Below, in pieces: positions 54,921 through 62,939 of a stretch of DNA of 64,000 bases (position 1 is its first letter; each line of letters starts with the position of its first letter). The stretch comes from Aureimonas ureilytica. Its GTDB lineage: Bacteria; Pseudomonadota; Alphaproteobacteria; Rhizobiales; Rhizobiaceae. The stretch is taken from NCBI RefSeq assembly GCF_001475935.1, contig NZ_LDQA01000040.1, positions 1-64,000 of the forward strand. Reading direction: 5' to 3'. Both the position numbers and the translations under genes were made by a program. The notes below the pieces were generated by a model, which was not told the origin of the DNA, searched no databases, and saw nothing but the letters and a program-made list of their open reading frames with translations.

Positions 54921-56075
54921 CTACTGCCCCTGCATCCAGCGATTGAGCACGGAGCCGAGTTTGGGAACGGGTTTCGGCTGGCCGGGCTGCGGGCGATGGC
55001 GTGCGCGCAACTCGCTGGGCGAATAGCCGAACTCGCGGACGAAGGCGCGCCGGAAGCTGCGCAGATTGGGAATGCCCCAGCGCTGCGCGATCTCATCGAT
55101 CGTGCCGCCCGTCTGGGCGATGTCCTCATGCGCGCCTTGCAGGCGTTGCTGCCGGATGATCGCGGCGATGTTCATCTGGCTGCCCATCAGCCGATAGAGC
55201 TGGGATCGCGACAAGGCGAATTCCCGGCAGATCGCCGCCGGGTCGAGAGCGGGATCGCCGAGATGCTCGGTGATATACTGGCGCACCCGCAGTCCCTTGT
55301 CCTCGCGCTGCGCGGGGCGGAGCGGCGGCGGGCCGCCCCCGAAGCAGCTTGCAACGAAGCCGAGGCTGGTTCTGGCGATCTGCTCGGCGCGCCGGCCCGC
55401 CAGCGGTTCGGGCAGCGCCAGCATGGATCGCAGGCGATGGCCGAGCAGAACAGCCGGCACGGAGTCCGGTGCGAAGACCCGCCCGTTCAGCGTCTCGCGC
55501 CAGGCCTTGCAGCTCTCCAGGGCGGCGAGCGGAACGAGCAGCGCCAGCCAGTCCGCCCCGAGGATTGCAACATCCATCAGGCTGGTCAGCCGCGTGATGC
55601 AGACCGCGCCGGGCTCGACCTCGAACCGTCGGCCGTTCGCCGAGCCCGTGACATGGCCCTGCTCGATGAGATTGATCAGCGCGTAATCCGTCTCGATCCG
55701 CGCGGCCATGTCGGCGTCGCGGATCAGGCGGAAATCGCTGGCCGTGACGCGCAGCGTCATGAGGTCGCCGATCGCGCGCGACTGGAACCGGCCGGTGAAG
55801 GCCTCGCGATCCTCCGGTCGCACCTCGACGCGTCCGCTGCCCGACATCACCTCCTGCCAGGCCGCGATGCGCCACTCGGCATCCCCGCTGCTCCGGTCGA
55901 GCTGCAGGCGAATGTTCGATCCCTGGGCGGCTCTTTCCGGTCTGACACCCCCCTCGGGCGGACAGAACGTCTCAAAATGCGCCTCATGCGGGTACGCACT
56001 GTCCGATGCCGCACCGGCAAGATTGACCTTCTCTGCGCCGTCATGTTTTGTCGGTGTCACAGAATGTTTCGGCAC
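54921..56075 (-). CDS. AraC family transcriptional regulator
   Basis: 384 residues. The C-terminal double helix-turn-helix is clear: DPAAICREFALSRSQLYRLM then TIDEIAQRWGIPNLRSFRRA and FVREFGYSPSELRARHR. The N-terminal 250 residues would bind the inducer; the family AraC_binding_2-like segment starts WQEVMSGSGRVEVR. It faces the SpoIIE gene convergently but both are on the minus strand, with 70 bp between. A second AraC gene lies upstream on the other strand. Confidence 0.88.
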   Translation of the reverse strand: MPKHSVTPTKHDGAEKVNLAGAASDSAYPHEAHFETFCPPEGGVRPERAAQGSNIRLQLDRSSGDAEWRIAAWQEVMSGSGRVEVRPEDREAFTGRFQSRAIGDLMTLRVTASDFRLIRDADMAARIETDYALINLIEQGHVTGSANGRRFEVEPGAVCITRLTSLMDVAILGADWLALLVPLAALESCKAWRETLNGRVFAPDSVPAVLLGHRLRSMLALPEPLAGRRAEQIARTSLGFVASCFGGGPPPLRPAQREDKGLRVRQYITEHLGDPALDPAAICREFALSRSQLYRLMGSQMNIAAIIRQQRLQGAHEDIAQTGGTIDEIAQRWGIPNLRSFRRAFVREFGYSPSELRARHRPQPGQPKPVPKLGSVLNRWMQGQ

Positions 56076-56503
56076 GAATGTCTCGATTCTGAAGTAAACG
56101 ACAGAGAATTAAAACAAAGTCACGAATTCCTGGGAGGGATTCGGCTAAATCGCGATCAGTTTATCTTGGTCTAATCTCTATATATCAGAACAGGATATAT
56201 GTCGATCTGGCATGGCGCGAATTGTCTGGACGATCAACCAGCACAACACGCTTTCGTCTGCGGCATATTCGCATTCGATCAAGATGTCGATTTCCGTTCT
56301 GAACTGAACGCTGAGGAAACCTGGAGCGCGATAAATCAATAGGGGCGATCAATACGCGCCCTATTCAATAGTCAAAATGAGAAATTCTGTTTGCGGCTTG
56401 GCCGGGTTTGTCGTGCGTCTGTCCTCCGGCCTCGGCCGGATGCGCATGCCCTATCGAACCCGCCTGCGATTGGCCCGCACATGCCGGGGGAGTGCAGCGT
56501 TTC
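56076..56503. promoter_or_regulatory. AT-rich divergent region between two AraC regulators
   Basis: About 430 bp, markedly more AT-rich than the rest. AATAGGGGCG (56338-56347) pairs with CGCCCTATT (56357-56365), a near-perfect hairpin. TATATATC-like and GATATAT segments around 56179-56200 could include promoters. No ORF was seen. Confidence 0.45.
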
Positions 56504-57499
56504 ATGCGGTTCGACGAGTTTACGACCGGTCCCTTTTCGCCTCGCGAGCGATGCGATGCCTGGCAGAGACAGCCGTTTCCCTGCGTCGCGGGATTGATGG
56601 AGATCGATCCGGCCGACGGCGCGTTCTCCTCGCGCGCGCGAACCTTCGCCTTGGGATCGCTCTTTCTCAGCGACATCCATCATTCGGCGCGGACCTGCCG
56701 CCGAACCGACGAGGCGATCGGGTCGGACGGGTTCCATCCCGTCGTCCTTTCCGTGTGCCTCAGCGGGCGCTATGGCGGGCAGACACAGGCGGGCCGTTAT
56801 CGGGGCGGTCCGGGCTGTGTTCTCGTTCTGGATTTCGCGTCCGCCTTCCAGCACGTGTCCACCAACAGCCACAGCGTTCTTCTCGTCTTCGAGCGAAGCG
56901 AAATCCAGCGCCATATTCCCCGGATCGACGGGTTGCACGGCCTCGTACTGTCCCGCAAGGACGCCGAGCCTCTGGTTCGCCAAGTTGTCGGCCTGCTGCA
57001 GCAATTGCCCGGCATGAGCGACGAGGCGGGGGCGGAAGCCGGCGCGGCGCTGACGGACACGATTCTCTCCTCGCTCAACCAGACGGGTTCGCTGTCGGCG
57101 GCCGAAGACGCCCGTCTGTCCCAGCTGCGCGCCGACGCTCTCTGGATCATCCGGCAGCGTTACCGCGAGCCCGACCTCGATGTGGCGCGGGTCGCAGCGC
57201 TGGTGCGCGCCTCGCGCTCGACGCTCTACCGCGCCTTCGCGGAGGAGGAGGGCATTCTCGCCCATGTCACGAACCTGCGGATCGAGCAGGCGGCGATAGC
57301 CCTGCGGGACACGAAAGACAGACGGCTGATCCGCGAGATCGCGCTGGCGGTCGGCTTCGATCAGGTGAGCAGCTTCAACCGGGCCTTCCGCAAGCGACAC
57401 GATTGCACGCCGCGCGACTGGCGCGAACAGTTCCGCCGATCCGCGCCCGCCAGCCCCTACCCGTCGGTCTCGGACGAGCCGCAGCTCAGACGCGCCTGA
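56504..57499 (+). CDS. AraC family transcriptional regulator (second)
   Basis: 331 residues from the ATG at 56504; GGGGGAG lies about 13 nt upstream, and a longer open frame upstream is poorly supported. The double helix-turn-helix is visible as DVARVAALVRASRSTLYRAF then LIREIAL then AVGFDQVSSFNRAFRKRHDC. The N-terminal region contains AraC_binding_2-like CLSGRYGGQTQAGRYRGGPG then CVLVLDFASAFQHV. The divergent neighbour is also AraC-type, so the pair may cross-regulate. Confidence 0.87.
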   Translation: MRFDEFTTGPFSPRERCDAWQRQPFPCVAGLMEIDPADGAFSSRARTFALGSLFLSDIHHSARTCRRTDEAIGSDGFHPVVLSVCLSGRYGGQTQAGRYRGGPGCVLVLDFASAFQHVSTNSHSVLLVFERSEIQRHIPRIDGLHGLVLSRKDAEPLVRQVVGLLQQLPGMSDEAGAEAGAALTDTILSSLNQTGSLSAAEDARLSQLRADALWIIRQRYREPDLDVARVAALVRASRSTLYRAFAEEEGILAHVTNLRIEQAAIALRDTKDRRLIREIALAVGFDQVSSFNRAFRKRHDCTPRDWREQFRRSAPASPYPSVSDEPQLRRA

Positions 57500-57626
57500 C
57501 GCCCCGCTCGCGCACGCACATGTATGGGTCGAACCACGGGCGCGGAGAGACCAGTCAAGACGGCCTCACGCAGACGATAGCCTGACGCTTTTCCGACGCC
57601 GAAACGGCTCGCAGACGAGGATACGC

Positions 57627-58310
57627 ATGTCCGACAAGATCTACTACATGCCCTATGATCCCAGCCATCCCAGTTTCATCTGCGCCCAGTTCGAGTACGG
57701 GACGGCCGGTGGCGCGGACATGAACAAGCTCATGAAGGACGTCGATCACGAGGCGTCGAAGGGCAATATCGCCATTCCCGTCTGGTATCAGCCCGGTCGG
57801 CGCAACGCCTTCGTGATGTCGCTGGATCGGGAGAGCGTCTACATCCGGGGCCACGGGATGGCCGGCTTCCGGTCCATCGAGGGCGGCCGGGGAGGGGAGC
57901 GGATCGACTATGTCACGATGGTGGACCGGCTGATCGAAAGCGGTCTTCCGAAATCCTTCTCCGGAAAGATCAAGCTCTTCAACTGCCACAGCGCGGAGTC
58001 GGGTTTGGTGGGGTCCGACCCCGAATGCGTCGGGCATCCGTTCGCGCGCCTCGTGGCCGACGAGATGTACAAGCGGGGATACAGGGCCTGCACCTTCTAC
58101 GGCTATGTCGGCCGGATCGACTCCTTCGTCAAGGACGGCTCCGGCGGCAAGCACCACTATGTCCGCGATATCGTCAACGGCAAGATGGAGGAAATCGGGC
58201 GCGTGAGCCAGGGGCGCATCCAGTTCAAGCCCAACCCGATCCCGGTTTACAGCCCCGTTGCCTTGCTGGCGCCGAAGAAGCCTGGCGGCTTCCTCGCGCG
58301 CTTCCGGTGA
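57627..58310 (+). CDS. Caspase-fold (clan CD, C80-like) orphan protein
   Basis: 227 residues. VYIRGHGMAG (His76-Gly77) and KIKLFNCHSAESG (Cys120) have the spacing and flanking hydrophobic strands of the His-Gly / Ala-Cys dyad of caspase-fold peptidases; the region FARLVADEMYKRGYRACTF then YGYVGRIDSF follows as in RTX cysteine-protease (C80) domains. It has no signal peptide, no membrane segment and no toxin partner nearby. GAGGATACGC supports the ATG at 57627. Other clan-CD-like families (Stv-type adhesin domain, CHAT) are possible. Confidence 0.55.
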   Translation: MSDKIYYMPYDPSHPSFICAQFEYGTAGGADMNKLMKDVDHEASKGNIAIPVWYQPGRRNAFVMSLDRESVYIRGHGMAGFRSIEGGRGGERIDYVTMVDRLIESGLPKSFSGKIKLFNCHSAESGLVGSDPECVGHPFARLVADEMYKRGYRACTFYGYVGRIDSFVKDGSGGKHHYVRDIVNGKMEEIGRVSQGRIQFKPNPIPVYSPVALLAPKKPGGFLARFR

Positions 58311-58574
58311 CTGTGCGGACGCGTTCGCAGATCTGAGAACCCGTTCGCAAGCGCGGCCGGGTCGGCCTCGCAGGCCACCCCGCGCGGGCTTTCGCCCGGC
58401 GCCTCCATGGCCGAGGGGTTGGCCTGAGCCGCTTGCCCGCAGCGGGGACGCCTCGATGGTGCCAGGACGCCAGCGCCCCGGCAAAACGCGACATATGACG
58501 CGGCGGCCCCTTGCGCGGGGGGCATTGGGATGGTTTGAGGCGGCTTCCTCCTCGCATCGACCTGGAATTCCCTG
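58311..58574. other. GC-rich gap before the ABC-F gene
   Basis: 264 bp with no convincing ORF. CGGCCGGGTCGGCCTCGCAG near 58350 weakly recalls the repeat-family core, but arms are not evident. Promoter for the ABC-F gene expected here. Confidence 0.3.
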
Positions 58575-60197
58575 ATGATCCGCCTTGAAAACATCGGCAA
58601 GCAGAACGGCAAGCAGATTGTCTTCATCGAGGCGTCGGCGGCGCTCCAGCGCGGCGAGAAGATCGGTCTCGTCGGCCCCAACGGCGCGGGCAAGACGACG
58701 CTGTTTCGCATGATCACCGGCCAGGAACTGCCCGACGAAGGCCAGGTCTCGGTGGATCGCGGCGTGACCATCGGCTATTTCAGCCAGGATGTCGGCGACA
58801 TGACGGGCCGCAGCGCGGTGGTCGAGGTCATGGACGGCGTCGGGCCGGTCAGCACGCTGGCCGCCGAGATGGCCGAGCTGGAAGCGGCCATGGCCGACCC
58901 CGATCGCGCCGACGAGATGGACGAGATCGTCACCCGCTACGGCGAAGTGCAGGGACGCTACGACGAGCTGGACGGCTATGCGCTGGACGGGCGCGCCCGC
59001 GAGGTGCTGGATGGTCTGGGCTTCAGCCAGTCGATGATGGACGGCGATGTCGGCGCGCTGTCGGGCGGCTGGAAGATGCGCGTGGCGCTGGCAAAAATTC
59101 TGCTCATGCGCCCCGACATCATGCTTCTCGACGAGCCCTCGAACCATCTCGACATCGAAAGCCTGATCTGGCTGGAGAGCTTTCTCAAGGGCTTCGACGG
59201 CGCGGTCCTGATGACCTCGCACGATCGCGAGTTCATGAACCGTATCGTCACCAAGATCATCGAGATCGACGGCGGGGCGCTCACCTCCTATTCCGGCGAC
59301 TACGAATTCTATCGCGGGCAGCGCGCCATCGCCGAGGTTCAGCAGCAGGCGCAGTTCGAGCGCCAGCAGGCGATGCTGGCCAAGGAAGTCGCCTTCATCG
59401 AGCGCTTCAAGGCGCGCGCCAGCCACGCCGCGCAGGTGCAGAGCCGCGTCAAGAAGCTCGACAAGATCGAGCGCGTCGAGCCGCCCAAGCGTCAGCAGAC
59501 CGTGCGCTTCGAGTTTCAGCCCGCGCCGCGCTCGGGCGAGGACGTCGCCACCGTCAAGGGCGTTCACAAGCGCTATGGCGAGCGCGCCATCTACGAGGGC
59601 TTCGACTTCCAGGTGCGGCGGCGCGAGCGCTGGTGCATCATGGGCGTGAACGGAGCGGGCAAATCGACGCTTCTCAAGCTCATCGCCGGCGCTTCCGAGC
59701 CCGATGCCGGGACGGTCTCGCGCGGCCCGAGCGTCAAGATGGGCTATTTCGCGCAGCACTCGATGGAGGTGCTGGACGGCGAGCGCTCGGTTCTGCAATC
59801 GCTGGAAGACAACTTCCCGCAGGCGGGCCAAGCCCCCTTGCGCGCGCTCGCCGGCTGCTTCGGCTTCACGGGCGACGATGTGGAGAAGAAGTGCCGGGTG
59901 CTCTCGGGCGGCGAGAAGGCGCGTCTGGTCATGGCCCAGATGCTGTTCGACCCACCGAACTTCCTCGTGCTCGACGAGCCGACCAACCATCTCGATATCG
60001 CCACCAAGCAAATGCTGGTCGAGGCGCTTCAACGCTATGAGGGCGCGATGCTATTCGTCAGCCACGACCGCCACTTCCTGGCGGCGCTCTCCAACCGCGT
60101 CTTGGAGCTCACGCCCGAAGGCCCGCATCTCTATGGCGGCGGCTATTCCGAATATGTCGAGCGCACGGGTCAGGAAGCGCCGGGCCTGCGGAGCTGA
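58575..60197 (+). CDS. ABC-F family ATP-binding protein
   Basis: 540 residues with two ABC ATPase domains in one chain and no membrane segments. First domain: Walker A GPNGAGKTT, signature LSGGWKMRVA, Walker B IMLLDEPSNHLD. Second domain: Walker A GVNGAGKST, signature LSGGEKARLV, Walker B FLVLDEPTNHLD. The inter-domain linker (about 240-310) is basic, as in YbiT/EttA-like translation factors that act at the ribosomal E site. GGAATTCCCTG precedes the ATG at 58575. The gene is followed by a perfect hairpin (60208-60243). Confidence 0.92.
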   Translation: MIRLENIGKQNGKQIVFIEASAALQRGEKIGLVGPNGAGKTTLFRMITGQELPDEGQVSVDRGVTIGYFSQDVGDMTGRSAVVEVMDGVGPVSTLAAEMAELEAAMADPDRADEMDEIVTRYGEVQGRYDELDGYALDGRAREVLDGLGFSQSMMDGDVGALSGGWKMRVALAKILLMRPDIMLLDEPSNHLDIESLIWLESFLKGFDGAVLMTSHDREFMNRIVTKIIEIDGGALTSYSGDYEFYRGQRAIAEVQQQAQFERQQAMLAKEVAFIERFKARASHAAQVQSRVKKLDKIERVEPPKRQQTVRFEFQPAPRSGEDVATVKGVHKRYGERAIYEGFDFQVRRRERWCIMGVNGAGKSTLLKLIAGASEPDAGTVSRGPSVKMGYFAQHSMEVLDGERSVLQSLEDNFPQAGQAPLRALAGCFGFTGDDVEKKCRVLSGGEKARLVMAQMLFDPPNFLVLDEPTNHLDIATKQMLVEALQRYEGAMLFVSHDRHFLAALSNRVLELTPEGPHLYGGGYSEYVERTGQEAPGLRS

Positions 60198-60207
60198 GGA
60201 TTCAGGT

Positions 60208-60243
60208 CACGTCAGAGGCCCAGATCATCGGGCCTCTGACGTG
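60208..60243 (+). terminator. Perfect 14-bp hairpin after the ABC-F gene
   Basis: CACGTCAGAGGCCC (60208-60221) and GGGCCTCTGACGTG (60230-60243) are perfectly complementary around the 8-nt loop AGATCATC. It lies 10 nt after the stop and is likely the transcription end, though no T-run follows, as is common in alphaproteobacteria. Confidence 0.65.
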
Positions 60244-60278
60244 CGCAGCAGCGCGCTCCGTTCGGCTTGCCGCGCCCC

Positions 60279-60418
60279 CTAGAGGTGGTCGCGAGCGATG
60301 CGCTCGTCCCAAACCCGCCGATGCACTTCGAGGCCGTTCTCAAAGGCGACATGTTCACCGGTGAGATGGAAGGTCTCGCGGTCGGCGGCCGGCCCAATGC
60401 GGTTAGGCCAATGCGGCC
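60279..60418 (-). pseudogene. C-terminal remnant of a CocE/NonD-type hydrolase
   Basis: Read on the minus strand, an open frame ends with HVAFENGLEVHRRVWDERIA then RDHL and TAG (60279-60281). This is the typical C-terminus of S15-peptidase-like CocE/NonD hydrolases (WDERIPRDHL). It lacks any upstream enzyme sequence in the same frame, so only the tail remains. Family assigned from motif memory. Confidence 0.5.
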
Positions 60419-60429
60419 GTCACGCTTTC

Positions 60430-60720
60430 GACCCTCGGCAGCGACCCGCCGGCCTGATGAGGCACGCCCGTGCCCGACAGCGCGCCCTCGCGCTCGGCCA
60501 CAAGCCGGCGCTTGGCATCGCCTTGCCTTTGCGTGATGAGGCGGCCCAATTCGCCGGCTTCCATCAGCTCGCCACGGTGCAGCCCCATGAGCCGGTCGGC
60601 GACCCGCGCCACGACGGCGACATCATGGGTGACGCAGAGCGCAGCCGTGCGGTCGCGCAGAGAAGCCGCGAGTTCGGGACGGTGGAGGCGATCGCGCGCG
60701 AGCCGAACTGGCCATCCATC
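60430..60720 (-). pseudogene. Remnant of a peptide/nickel-type ABC ATPase
   Basis: The minus-strand frame contains RDRTAALCVTHDVAVVARVA then DRLMGLHRGELMEAGE, the H-loop region and C-terminal part of DppD/NikD-type ATP-binding proteins. No Walker A or signature segment is present upstream in any frame that I could find. Together with the neighbouring hydrolase tail it suggests a decayed peptide-uptake locus. Confidence 0.5.
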
Positions 60721-60974
60721 CGATCCGCCGTAAAGAGGCTGGGGGTCTGACCGGCGGCATAGCGGACGGCGCGGTCGGGTGTCGTGATCCACCGCGCCAC
60801 GCTGCGCCGCTGCGCGACTGACGACGATCGGCGCACCGCCCGGGAGCTCCCGGTGACCATCGGACACGTCGCTGCCGCTTGACCGAGCGCCATGCTCCGC
60901 CCCATCACTCGCCGCAGGAATGATGGGCCTTCAGCCGATGGAGCGCTCGCGGGTCGCAGGATAGGAATTGCTGG

Positions 60975-61301
60975 ATGGCACGCAAGAACCGGGACACGGA
61001 CTGGATCGCCGACGAGGCCGTGGAAGAGACGCCGGCGGAGCCCTGCTGGCTCTGCGGACGCCCGCTCGGGAAGACCGTGGATCGCTTTCACCCGATCCCT
61101 AAGAGCCGGGGCGGGCGCGACACCGTGCCCGTCCATCCGATCTGCCGGGAAACCATTGACGCCAATTTCTCGGCCAGCGAACTCGTCCGCCACGCGGAAA
61201 TGGGCATCGCGCTGACGAACAACGAGGCGGTCGCGCGTTTCGTCAAATGGGTTGCCAACAAGCCCGCCGATTTCCATTCCGCGACAAAGGGGGGCCGGTA
61301 G
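60975..61301 (+). CDS. HNH-like small nuclease domain protein
   Basis: 108 residues. CWLCGRPLG (Cys24, Cys27), then HPIPKSRGGRDTVPVHPIC (His39, His54, Cys57) gives a CxxC...H...HxxC zinc arrangement with the HNH-type core HxxPKSxGG. Relatives are annotated as HNH endonuclease family proteins; a homing or restriction role is not evident. AGGATAGGAATTGCTGG precedes the ATG. It sits between decayed genes and an agmatinase. Confidence 0.75.
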   Translation: MARKNRDTDWIADEAVEETPAEPCWLCGRPLGKTVDRFHPIPKSRGGRDTVPVHPICRETIDANFSASELVRHAEMGIALTNNEAVARFVKWVANKPADFHSATKGGR

Positions 61302-61422
61302 ACGCCTGGAGCGCTCGGCGGGAAGCTTAAGGCCCGGCCCGCCACCGTCCGCCGACTGTCTTCGAACCTGTCGCGCTTCGTCCCGCATGTGATCCTGGAC
61401 TGATCGCCCGCCCGATGCCGGA

Positions 61423-62382
61423 TCAGGGCTGGCCGCTCATGGCGCAGAGAAGTTCGAACATCATCGTCGCGCCGGTCAGCGCCGTCAGCCCGGTCGGATC
61501 GAGCGGCGGTGAGACTTCGACCAGATCGGCGCCCACAATGTCGAGCCCGGCGAGGCGGCGAACCATGGATTGCGCTTCGCGGGTCGTGAAGCCGCCGATC
61601 TCGGGCGTACCGGTGCCCGGCGCGAAGGACGGGTCGATCCCGTCGATGTCGAACGAGACATAGGTCGGGCGATCGCCCACAAGCTGGCGCGCCTCGTCCA
61701 TCACGGAGGCGACGCCGCGTTCGGCGAATTCCTCGATGAAGACGATGCGGATGCCGGCCTCACGGGCATAGTCGAAATTCGCCGCCGAGGAGATCGCGCC
61801 GCGAATGCCGATCTGGATCGAACGTCTGGGGTCGATCAAGCCTTCCTCGATCGCCCGCCGGAAGGGCGTCGCGTGATTGTAGCGCTGGCCGAAGAAGTCG
61901 TCGAACGTGTCGGAATGGGCGTCGAAATGGATGAGGCCGACCGGCTCGCCCCGGTGAAGGCCGCGCAGGATCGGGAGCGTGATCGAATGATCGCCCCCGG
62001 CGGTGAGCGGCCGCGCGCCCGCATCCGCGATCTCGCGGAAGAAGGCTTCGATCGAGGCGAAGCTCGCCATGAGATCGAGCGGGTTGACCGGCGCGTCGCC
62101 GCAATCGGCGATGCGCAAGGCATCGAAGGGCGAGAGGCCGGTGACGTGATGCACGGCCCGCACGAGGCTCGACTGATTGCGGATCTCGCGCGGCCCGTGG
62201 CGCGCACCCGTCCGGTTCGTCGCCCCGCCGTCGAAGGGCACGCCGACCAGCGCGATATCGACCTCGTCCGGCCGGGCCTGCGGCAGGCGCATGAAGGTCG
62301 CCGAACCCGCAAAGCGCGGCACGACGCCGGAATCGAGTGGCTTGAAACGCGTCTGTTCGGCTGGCGTCATCGCGGAACCCAT
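61423..62382 (-). CDS. speB: Agmatinase/guanidino-acid ureohydrolase
   Basis: 319 residues from the ATG at 62382 (GAGGACAAGG upstream; an ATG at 62370 is an alternative). Ureohydrolase motifs are complete: GGDHSIT, the metal-binding FDAHSDTFDDFF, and SFDIDGIDPSFAPGTGTPE. The opening FKPLDSGVVPRFAGSATFM is typical of agmatinase SpeB-like proteins in related bacteria, but guanidinobutyrase or guanidinopropionase activity is equally possible. Monocistronic. Confidence 0.87.
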   Translation of the reverse strand: MGSAMTPAEQTRFKPLDSGVVPRFAGSATFMRLPQARPDEVDIALVGVPFDGGATNRTGARHGPREIRNQSSLVRAVHHVTGLSPFDALRIADCGDAPVNPLDLMASFASIEAFFREIADAGARPLTAGGDHSITLPILRGLHRGEPVGLIHFDAHSDTFDDFFGQRYNHATPFRRAIEEGLIDPRRSIQIGIRGAISSAANFDYAREAGIRIVFIEEFAERGVASVMDEARQLVGDRPTYVSFDIDGIDPSFAPGTGTPEIGGFTTREAQSMVRRLAGLDIVGADLVEVSPPLDPTGLTALTGATMMFELLCAMSGQP

Positions 62383-62939
62383 CCTTGTCCTCGTCGCACG
62401 TCCGGTGCGAAACGGAGCGGTTCGCTCCCATCCCGAGCGAGACCTATGACCTTTGTCGGGAAGAGCGTGCGGGGATGCAAGGCTTCGGCGAGAGGGCGGT
62501 CGAGAAGATCGGGCCGAAGACGGGTGCTGGGTGAAGGACCCCAAGACCCAATAGCCCCAAGACGGCGCGACGGCTTGGCGCGTGCGCTCCGTAACCGCTG
62601 CGCAGCCGAAGGACCGCGCAACGCAGACGGCTCGATCGTCGCGAGCGGATGTACGCCTGCGTCCGGCGTCGAGCGGCCGTCGAGCCACCAAATCCGCCTC
62701 GTAGGTTCCATAACGCGTCTTACGAAACATCGGCGGGTCCGCGTCTGCGCCCCGATCATCCGGCGGTTCCCAGCCTCGCACAGGCGATGCGGCCGCCTGT
62801 CGCATTCGCAAATCCATTTCGGAAGTTTCGAATCAAATCGGCTTGATCGAATATTAATCCCAGCATGCGAAGCATATTGACGCTTCTTTTGCCACCCTGA
62901 AAATTAAGTCGACCGAAGTTTCATGAGGATCGCCAAAAA
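62383..62939. other. Gap of about 560 bp before the chemoreceptor gene
   Basis: No ORF with coding character. The last 120 bp (62820-62939) are AT-rich and probably hold the chemoreceptor promoter. A tiny ORF, MRIAKKCA (62923-62949), starts there and overlaps the receptor start. Confidence 0.4.

Noticed and set aside
58313-58400. Possible additional copy of the intergenic repeat
   Set aside because: Only a short GGGTCGGCC match is present, with no complementary arms, which is not unusual at this GC content.
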